Positions 13,915-18,071 of a stretch of 18,071 bases of DNA are shown here, piece after piece (positions within the stretch are counted from its first letter, which is position 1; each line of letters begins with the position of its first letter). This stretch comes from DASQVO01 sp035640715 (GTDB taxonomy: Bacteria; Actinomycetota; Actinomycetes; Streptosporangiales; Streptosporangiaceae). The notes under the pieces are model-generated. The model did no database searches. It had not been told where the DNA came from and worked only from the letters and a program-made list of their open reading frames with translations. The DNA lies in NCBI GenBank assembly GCA_035640715.1, contig DASQVO010000167.1:1-18071 (forward strand). Direction: 5' to 3'. A program made the position numbers and the translations under genes.

Positions 13915-14119
13915 GTGGTGACAGCAGGACCTCCCAGATGAGCCTGCATGCCCAACTGCCCTGTCATACCGGTCAGCAGGCCTCATGCGGTGGCTGTCCC
14001 GAGAGGGCGCCACGCGGACTGGGGCAACGGGACAGGTCCGGCGGACCGCCAGCGGAGATTCGCCGGACGGCCGGAGGAGGCCGGTGGGATAGCCGCCGGC
14101 GGAAGTACGGGAGGCCACG
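13915..14119. other. leader region of the small membrane protein gene
   Basis: No gene is supported here on either strand. The stretch returns to high GC. It contains a 7-bp inverted repeat TGTCCCG/CGGGACA spanning roughly 13995-14036, and ends in the GGGAGG ribosome-binding site of the gene at 14120. Confidence 0.35.
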
Positions 14120-14356
14120 ATGGCCGGTGCAGTGGTAGTGGTGGCAATCGGAGTGTTCGTCGTCTTCGCCGCGGGTGCCGTGATCGGGATGGTCGTCGCC
14201 GTTGCCGTGGCCGTCCACCGGGAGGACCGGCGGATGAGCCTGAAGGGCAACGCGCCGGACTGGCTGTCCGGCGGCGCGCGGCGGCTGAACGGGGTCGGCG
14301 TCCGTATCGAGGCGGAGTACGAGGACCACGAGGGCGGGGAACTCATCCTCCGCTAG
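14120..14356 (+). CDS. small single-span membrane protein (paralogue 1)
   Basis: A 78-residue protein with a long hydrophobic N-terminus: MAGAVVVVAIGVFVVFAAGA followed by a further Val/Ala-rich run to about residue 32. This forms one or two membrane helices. A basic HREDRR stop-transfer and a polar tail ending EDHEGGELILR follow. No enzyme or toxin family is recognised. ATG 14120 has GGGAGG 5 nt upstream. The leader and N-terminal half closely resemble the shorter gene at 14578, so the two are tandem duplicates. Function is unknown; a membrane-anchored accessory peptide is possible. Confidence 0.65.
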   Translation: MAGAVVVVAIGVFVVFAAGAVIGMVVAVAVAVHREDRRMSLKGNAPDWLSGGARRLNGVGVRIEAEYEDHEGGELILR

Positions 14357-14361
14357 CTCCG

Positions 14362-14390
14362 GGGAACCGAAGGACCCGGGAACCGAAGGA
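14362..14390. repeat. short direct repeat GGGAACCGAAGGA
   Basis: GGGAACCGAAGGA occurs at 14362-14374 and 14378-14390, 16 bp apart, directly after the first small membrane protein gene. Probably local slippage; no function assigned. Confidence 0.6.
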
Positions 14391-14577
14391 AGGGCCGGCG
14401 ACTTACCGGGGCGGTGCCGTCCGCGGTGCGCGCGAGCCACCGCGTACGGCGCCCACACCAAGGCCAGGCCTCAGAGCTTAGAGAGGCGGCCTGCCGTCAT
14501 GGGCCTGCCGGCCGCGCGCCGGCCGGCGTGGAAGGAGGGCCGGCGAAGGACCGCCGGCGGGAAGTGCGGAGGCCGTC

Positions 14578-14733
14578 ATGGCCGGCGTCGTGGTAGTCGT
14601 AATGATCGTCGTACTGGCTTTCTTCGTGGCGGGGACCCTGGTCGGGGCGGTGGCGGTGGCCGCGCTGGCCCTCCGTCGCAGGGACCGGCCACGCTCTGGA
14701 CCGGGCCCCTTCGACGGGGACCCGGAACCTTAG
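14578..14733 (+). CDS. small membrane protein (paralogue 2)
   Basis: A 51-residue ORF starting at ATG 14578 and ending at TAG 14731-14733, short enough to be missed by length cut-offs. It starts MAGVVVVVMIVVLAFFVAGT and continues with a Val/Ala-rich run to residue 32. It then has RRRDRPRSGPGPFDGDPEP, which is a membrane helix followed by a basic stop-transfer and a short tail. It parallels MAGAVVVVAIGVFVVFAAGA and HREDRR in the gene at 14120. The upstream DNA also matches: both have CCGCCGGCGG, then GAAGT, then a GGAGG-type ribosome-binding site just before ATGGCCGG. The shared leader and product make it a probable real gene. It is followed 9 bp later by a perfect inverted repeat. Confidence 0.65.
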   Translation: MAGVVVVVMIVVLAFFVAGTLVGAVAVAALALRRRDRPRSGPGPFDGDPEP

Positions 14734-14742
14734 CGCGGGGCC

Positions 14743-14790
14743 GCCCTGCAGCGCCTCCGGTGCTCGAGCGCGCCGGAGGCGCTGCAGGGC
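14743..14790. terminator. perfect 18-bp inverted repeat before metE
   Basis: The arm 14743-14760 is the exact reverse complement of 14773-14790, with a 12-nt loop (14761-14772) that itself contains the palindrome GCTCGAGC. The arms include CTGCAGCGCCTCCGG. It starts 9 nt after the stop of the small membrane protein, as a terminator would, but ends only 14 nt before the metE GTG. It has no T-run. The right arm would overlap any metE promoter -35 region. Confidence 0.7.
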
Positions 14791-14791
14791 C

Positions 14792-14797
14792 TAAGCT
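14792..14797 (+). promoter_or_regulatory. -10 box for leaderless metE transcript
   Basis: TAAGCT fits TANNNT and is followed by 7 nt and the GTG at 14805, the spacing for a leaderless transcript. There is no Shine-Dalgarno at a usable distance. The upstream hairpin leaves no room for a conventional leader, so a leaderless start is the simplest reading. Confidence 0.4.
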
Positions 14798-14804
14798 CGG
14801 CAGC

Positions 14805-16079
14805 GTGCAGCATGACACGCTCGGTAACGCGCGCGACGCGCGGCCTTCGTTCCCGTGGCCGGCCGCGAGCGCCACGGGCATCGGCTCGATGCCGGGCACC
14901 GACCCGGCGGAGGCGATGCGGATCATCGCCGGCGAGTTGCCGGACTTCCCGTACCTGCCGGAACTGCCGGCCCGCGGGCCCGGTGCCGACCTGACGGGAC
15001 GTACCGCGGCGCTGCTCGTGGACATACCCGTGGAGACAACCCCCGGCGGCTGGCGCATCGCCGAGCGGCCCGGCCGCTATATGCGCGCGGCGCGCAGCAT
15101 GCTCTCGGCTGACCTCGACGCTCTTGAAGAGGTCATGTCGGGTTACGCGGGTCCGCTCAAGATCAGCCTGTGCGGCCCGTGGACCCTGTCCGCCACCATC
15201 GAGCTGCCCCGCAGGCTGGACGCCGTCCTCGCTGACAGCGGTGCCGTGGCCGACCTCACCGCGTCACTGGCCGAGGCGGCGGCCGCGCACGTCGCCGAGG
15301 TCGCCAAACGCGTGCCGGCCGCCCGGCTGGTGGTCCAGTTCGACGAGCCCGCGCTGGCCGCGGTGGCGGGCGGCGAGGTACCAACGGCCAGCGGGCTGTC
15401 CAGGCTGCCAGCCGTCGACGCGGCGGTCGTCGCCGACCGGCTCGCCGTGGTGCTGGCCGCCGCCGGCCGCTACACCGTCGTGCACTGCTGTGCCACCCCG
15501 GCCCCGTTCGGCATCATCATGACGGCGCAGCCGGCCGGGATCGCCTTCGACCTCAGCCTGCTGCGGCGCGAACAAATGGACGATGTCGCGGAAGCGGCCG
15601 AGGCGGGCATCGGCATCCTGGCCGGCGCGGTACCCTCCGGGCCGGCGGAGAATCCGGGAGAACGAGCGAGCCGCAGGGGCGCGGCGCCGCCTGGACTGAG
15701 GAGCGAGGAGCGAGCGACGAGGGAAGGCGGCGCCGCAAAGCGGCCCGGAGGCGAGCGGGGAGGCAGAGCCGGAGCCGGGCGTGCTGCGCCGGGTGTTACC
15801 TCGTCGCCGCGCCGGCCGTCACCCCGTGGCCGGGAAGGCAACGGCCGGGAAGGGTCACGAGGGAGGCCGGACGAGCCTGCGGACACGGCGGAACGGGTGC
15901 TCCGGTTCTGGCGGCTGCTGGGGATGGCGCCGGACCGCTGCGCCGAGCAGGTGGTCATCACTCCGTCGTGCGGCCTGGCCGGCGCGTCGCCCGCGGCGGC
16001 CGTCGCCACGCTGGCACACTGCCGGGAAGCGGCAAGAATAGTCCCTGAGCTGGCGGAGGAGATGGAGGACCGGGCATGA
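14805..16079 (+). CDS. short cobalamin-independent methionine synthase-like protein with repeat insert
   Basis: A member of the MetE C-terminal (TIM-barrel) family, the short form found upstream of ligA in actinobacteria (mycobacterial Rv3015c position). It has 424 residues from GTG 14805. Family motifs are TGIGSMPGTDPAEA (24-37), FPYLPELPARGPGADL (48-63), GPWTLSA (124-130), QFDEPALA (178-185), the metal-binding VHCCA (His227, Cys229), FDLSLL (248-253) and VVITPSCGLAGASP with Cys389. A methyl-transfer role is likely, but the substrate is not established for this short clade. Between LAGAVPS (to 278) and DTAERVLRFW (from 360) is an insert of about 80 Arg/Gly/Glu-rich residues; most relatives have only a short loop there. 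It contains a copy of the 96-bp repeat also found after the gene. GTG is preferred to in-frame starts further upstream because those run through the preceding gene and hairpin. Confidence 0.85.
   Translation: MQHDTLGNARDARPSFPWPAASATGIGSMPGTDPAEAMRIIAGELPDFPYLPELPARGPGADLTGRTAALLVDIPVETTPGGWRIAERPGRYMRAARSMLSADLDALEEVMSGYAGPLKISLCGPWTLSATIELPRRLDAVLADSGAVADLTASLAEAAAAHVAEVAKRVPAARLVVQFDEPALAAVAGGEVPTASGLSRLPAVDAAVVADRLAVVLAAAGRYTVVHCCATPAPFGIIMTAQPAGIAFDLSLLRREQMDDVAEAAEAGIGILAGAVPSGPAENPGERASRRGAAPPGLRSEERATREGGAAKRPGGERGGRAGAGRAAPGVTSSPRRPSPRGREGNGREGSRGRPDEPADTAERVLRFWRLLGMAPDRCAEQVVITPSCGLAGASPAAAVATLAHCREAARIVPELAEEMEDRA
15664..15759 (+). repeat. repeat copy A, in frame inside metE
   Basis: This 96-nt segment matches 16078-16173 with about 7 mismatches and no gaps. 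It encodes metE residues 287-318 (RASRRGAAPPGLRSEERA and onward). It contains a perfect 12-bp inverted repeat, GCGGCGCCGCCT (15681-15692) and AGGCGGCGCCGC (15725-15736). It is read in a different frame from copy B, and in this frame the internal ACTGAG does not create a stop. Confidence 0.9.
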
Positions 16080-16186
16080 GTGAGCCGGAGGGGCGCGGCG
16101 CTGCCTGGACTGAGGAGCGAGGGACGAGCGACGAGGGAAGGCGGCGCCGCAAAGCGCCCCGGAGGCGGGCGGGAGACGCCGCATGA
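16076..16186 (+). CDS. repeat-encoded mini-ORF 1, coupled to metE
   Basis: An ATG at 16076 overlaps the metE stop as ATGA. GGAGG at 16064-16068 is exactly 7 nt upstream, a near-ideal ribosome-binding site. The ORF has 36 codons, begins MSEPEGRGAAWTEERG and ends in an Arg-rich, Ala-rich tail (RRRAGDAA). Its TGA (16184-16186) overlaps the next mini-ORF ATG, again as ATGA. The peptide looks low-complexity, and I infer its value is in carrying ribosomes from metE to ligA. It may or may not be stable. Confidence 0.5.
   Translation: MSEPEGRGAAWTEERGTSDEGRRRRKAPRRRAGDAA
16078..16173 (+). repeat. repeat copy B, metE-ligA junction
   Basis: Full-length copy starting within the ATGAGTGAGCC that overlaps the metE stop. 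The arms GCGGCGCTGCCT (16095-16106) and AGGCGGCGCCGC (16139-16150) pair with one G-T. GGGGCGC (about 16090-16096) and GCGCCCC (16154-16160) add a second stem. It is followed by GGGAG and 7 nt before the next ATG. The period to copy C is 107 bp. Confidence 0.9.
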
Positions 16187-16242
16187 GTGAGCCGGAGGGG
16201 CGCGGCGCTGCCTGGACTGAGCGCGCGGGAGACACCCCGTGA
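16183..16242 (+). CDS. repeat-encoded mini-ORF 2, coupled to ligA
   Basis: This ORF of 19 codons, MSEPEGRGAAWTERAGDTP, starts at ATG 16183. GGGAG (16171-16175) is 7 nt upstream. Its TGA (16240-16242) overlaps the ligA GTG as GTGA. The first 13 residues are identical to mini-ORF 1. It is a deleted version of that ORF and continues the chain of overlapping starts and stops. Expression is unproven. Confidence 0.45.
   Translation: MSEPEGRGAAWTERAGDTP
16185..16221 (+). repeat. repeat copy C, internally deleted
   Basis: Identical to the first 37 nt of copy B (39 nt including the preceding AT). The sequence then jumps to CGCGCGGGAGACACC, which matches the end of the B unit (GGGCGGGAGACGCC). About 50 nt including the right hairpin arm are missing. 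The GGGAG plus 7-nt spacing before the start codon is kept. Confidence 0.85.
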
Positions 16243-18071
16243 CCGCCGACCCGAACGAGACGCCGGTTGCCGCACGGCAGCGGCACGCCGAGCTGAGCGC
16301 GGAGCTCACCGAGCACAATCACCGGTATTACGTGCTGGACGCACCGGTGATCTCCGACGCCGAATACGACGCCCTCATGCGCGAGCTGCGCGGCCTGGAG
16401 GAGCGCTACCCGGAGCTGCGGACGCCGGACTCGCCGACGCAGCACGTCGGCGGGGGCATCTCCACCCAGTTCACGCCGGTGGAGCACCTGCAGCGGCTGC
16501 TCAGCCTGGATAACTCGTTCTCCGCCGAGGAACTGGACGCGTGGGCGGACCGCGCGGCGCGCCTCGGCGGCACCGGGCCGTACCTGTGCGAGCTGAAGAT
16601 CGACGGCCTCGCCATCGCGCTGGTCTACCGGAACGGGATACTCGCCCGCGGCGCGACCCGTGGTGACGGGCGCACCGGCGAGGATGTCACGCCGAACATC
16701 CGGACGATCTCCTCCATCCCCGTCCGGCTCACCGGTTCCGGCTTCCCGGAGACGCTCGAGGTGAGGGGCGAGGTCTTCCTGCCCGTGGCGGTGTTCGAGG
16801 AGCTGAACGCCAAGCTCACGGAGGCGGGCAAGGCAGCGTTCGCCAACCCGCGTAACTCCGCGGCTGGGTCGCTGCGGCAGAAGGATCCGCGGGTCACCGC
16901 GAGCCGCCCGCTCGACGCGATCATGCACGGTCTCGGCCGGGTCGAGGGCCTGCCCGGGGATCCGCCGGAGACGCTGTCCGGCTGGTATGAGCGGATGCGC
17001 GGCTGGGGCCTGCCCGTCAGCGACCTGTATAAAGTCGTGCCGACCCTGGACGATGTGCATGAATTCATCCGCCACTACGGCGAGCACCGGCACGACACGC
17101 CGTATGAGATCGACGGCGTGGTGGTGAAGCTCGACCGGCTGGACGAGCAGCGGGCGCTGGGCGCCACGTCCCGGGCGCCGCGCTGGGCGATGGCCTACAA
17201 GTACCCGCCCGAGGAGGTCACGACCAGGCTCCTTGACATCCGGGTGAACGTGGGGCGGACCGGCCGGGTGACGCCGTTCGCAGTGATGGAACCCACCAAG
17301 GTGAGCGGCTCGACGGTGGGGCTCGCCACCCTGCACAACGCGGACGAGGTGGCCCGCAAGGGCGTGCTCATCGGGGACATGGTGGTGCTCCGCAAGGCCG
17401 GGGACGTGATCCCCGAGGTCGTCGCGCCTGTCGCCGAGCTGCGCACCGGCGATGAGCGGCCGTTCGAGTTCCCTACCCACTGCCCGGAGTGCGGGACGCC
17501 GCTGACCCGGGAAGACGGCGGCGTTGACTGGCGCTGCCCGAATGCCAGGTCCTGCCCGGCTCAGCTGCGTGAGCGGCTCTTCCACCTGGCGGGCCGGGGC
17601 GCGCTGGATATCGAGGTGCTCGGCTACGAGGCCGTGACCGCGCTGCTCGACGACAAGCTGGTCACCGACGAGGGCGACTTGTTCACGCTCACCGAGGACA
17701 AGCTGGCCACATCGCCGTTCTTCGTCAACAAGCAGGGGACGCTGACGGTGAACGCGCGCAGGCTGCTCGCCAACCTGGAGCAGGCCCGCCAGCGGCCGCT
17801 CTGGCGGATCCTGGTGGCGCTGTCGATCCGCCATGTCGGGCCGACCGCGGCCCGCGCGCTGGCTACGGCGTTCGGATCGCTGGACGTGATCGCCTCGGCC
17901 AGCGCCGAGGAACTGGCGGTGGTCGACGGGGTCGGGCCGACAATCGCCGCGTCCGTGGTCGACTGGTTCGGCGTGGACTGGCACCGCGCGATCGTGGACA
18001 AGTGGCGGGCCGCGGGAGTCCGGATGGCCGAGGACGGCTTCGGTTCCGCCGCCGCGTCGCCGCGCAGGCTG
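16239..18071 (+). CDS. ligA: NAD-dependent DNA ligase LigA (3' truncated by window)
   Basis: Seals nicks in DNA during replication and repair using NAD+. 611 codons are visible and the frame is open at the window end; the missing part should hold the end of the HhH region and the BRCT domain. The domain Ia part has the NAD-contacting HNHRYYVLDAPVISDAEYD (26-44). The adenylation lysine is K120 in CELKIDGLA, followed by RGDGRTGEDVTPN (141-153). FANPRNSAAGSLRQKD is at 201-216 and DGVVVKLD at 292-299. The OB-fold begins near NVGRTGRVTPFAVM (337-350). The zinc site is C415, C418, C433, C439. HhH motifs include RHVGPTAARALA. GTG 16239 is preceded by GGGAG with 7-nt spacing and overlaps the stop of a repeat-encoded mini-ORF, so translation is probably coupled. 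Confidence 0.97.
   Translation, partial: MTADPNETPVAARQRHAELSAELTEHNHRYYVLDAPVISDAEYDALMRELRGLEERYPELRTPDSPTQHVGGGISTQFTPVEHLQRLLSLDNSFSAEELDAWADRAARLGGTGPYLCELKIDGLAIALVYRNGILARGATRGDGRTGEDVTPNIRTISSIPVRLTGSGFPETLEVRGEVFLPVAVFEELNAKLTEAGKAAFANPRNSAAGSLRQKDPRVTASRPLDAIMHGLGRVEGLPGDPPETLSGWYERMRGWGLPVSDLYKVVPTLDDVHEFIRHYGEHRHDTPYEIDGVVVKLDRLDEQRALGATSRAPRWAMAYKYPPEEVTTRLLDIRVNVGRTGRVTPFAVMEPTKVSGSTVGLATLHNADEVARKGVLIGDMVVLRKAGDVIPEVVAPVAELRTGDERPFEFPTHCPECGTPLTREDGGVDWRCPNARSCPAQLRERLFHLAGRGALDIEVLGYEAVTALLDDKLVTDEGDLFTLTEDKLATSPFFVNKQGTLTVNARRLLANLEQARQRPLWRILVALSIRHVGPTAARALATAFGSLDVIASASAEELAVVDGVGPTIAASVVDWFGVDWHRAIVDKWRAAGVRMAEDGFGSAAASPRRL

Noticed and set aside
9847..14742. Integrated plasmid or prophage, suggested by a KorSA-like GntR
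   Set aside because: No integrase, replication, transfer or phage structural gene, no tRNA and no flanking direct repeats were seen.
14499..14804. N-terminal extension of the metE-like protein to GTG/ATG codons upstream
   Set aside because: The extension runs through the 51-codon membrane protein gene and the 18-bp inverted repeat, is Arg/Gly/Pro-rich, and homology-like sequence begins only after 14805.
16076..16242. Mini-ORFs as antimicrobial or toxin peptides
   Set aside because: Identical repeat-derived N-termini, low complexity and absence of a signal or hydrophobic segment fit a coupling role better; no immunity gene is adjacent.
15855..17984. Minus-strand open frame of about 700 codons opposite ligA
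   Set aside because: It is antisense to ligA, whose catalytic and zinc motifs are all in place; there is no domain or start signal.

Overview
The window is high-GC actinobacterial chromosome. It has frequent GTG/TTG starts, start/stop overlaps of the ATGA/GTGA type, TANNNT -10 boxes immediately upstream of start codons, and gene order shared with Mycobacterium and Streptomyces. From family knowledge, a PerM-like gene next to purN-purH matches mycobacterial Rv0955-Rv0957. The order ETF beta/alpha, cysteine desulfurase, mnmA, short MetE-like protein, ligA matches the mycobacterial Rv3029c-Rv3014c order. I place it in Actinomycetia, probably near Streptosporangiales, but cannot name a genus from sequence alone.

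Region 1 (1-5400) is housekeeping. A PerM/DUF6350 membrane protein converges on a small DUF4190-like membrane protein, and a hairpin lies between them. On the other side, purN and purH are coupled by a TTGA overlap. A GC hairpin and two copies of a nested-stem palindrome separate purH from folD. purN and purH use, and folD makes, 10-formyl-THF (GAR and AICAR formylation), so this is a purine/one-carbon block.

Region 2 (5400-9850) has an AT-rich promoter and possible leaderless upstream ORF, then etfB-etfA (electron transfer flavoprotein). A NifS/IscS-type cysteine desulfurase and mnmA follow; the desulfurase is the expected sulfur donor for MnmA tRNA 2-thiouridylation.

Region 3 (about 9850-14750) is an accessory block inserted into the conserved mnmA-metE-ligA order. 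It holds a 2OG-Fe(II) oxygenase-like protein, a probable DUF6292 protein, a GNAT acetyltransferase ending in a tandem repeat, and an intact GntR/UTRA regulator. Beside the regulator is the collapsed remnant of a second GntR/UTRA gene with a matching upstream region. Two tandem paralogous small membrane proteins follow. Parts of this block are visibly richer in A/T than the flanks.

Region 4 (14743-18071) has a perfect 18-bp inverted repeat, a metE-like short methionine synthase with a likely leaderless GTG start, and the first 611 codons of ligA. The most striking feature is a repeat of about 100 bp present three times. One copy is inserted in frame inside metE. Two head-to-tail copies lie between metE and ligA and form a chain of mini-ORFs (36 and 19 codons) joined by ATGA, ATGA and GTGA overlaps. 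Each overlap has a GGAGG or GGGAG exactly 7 nt before the start codon. The repeat therefore looks like a mobile cassette that keeps translational coupling intact, and it is my best candidate for an undescribed system here.
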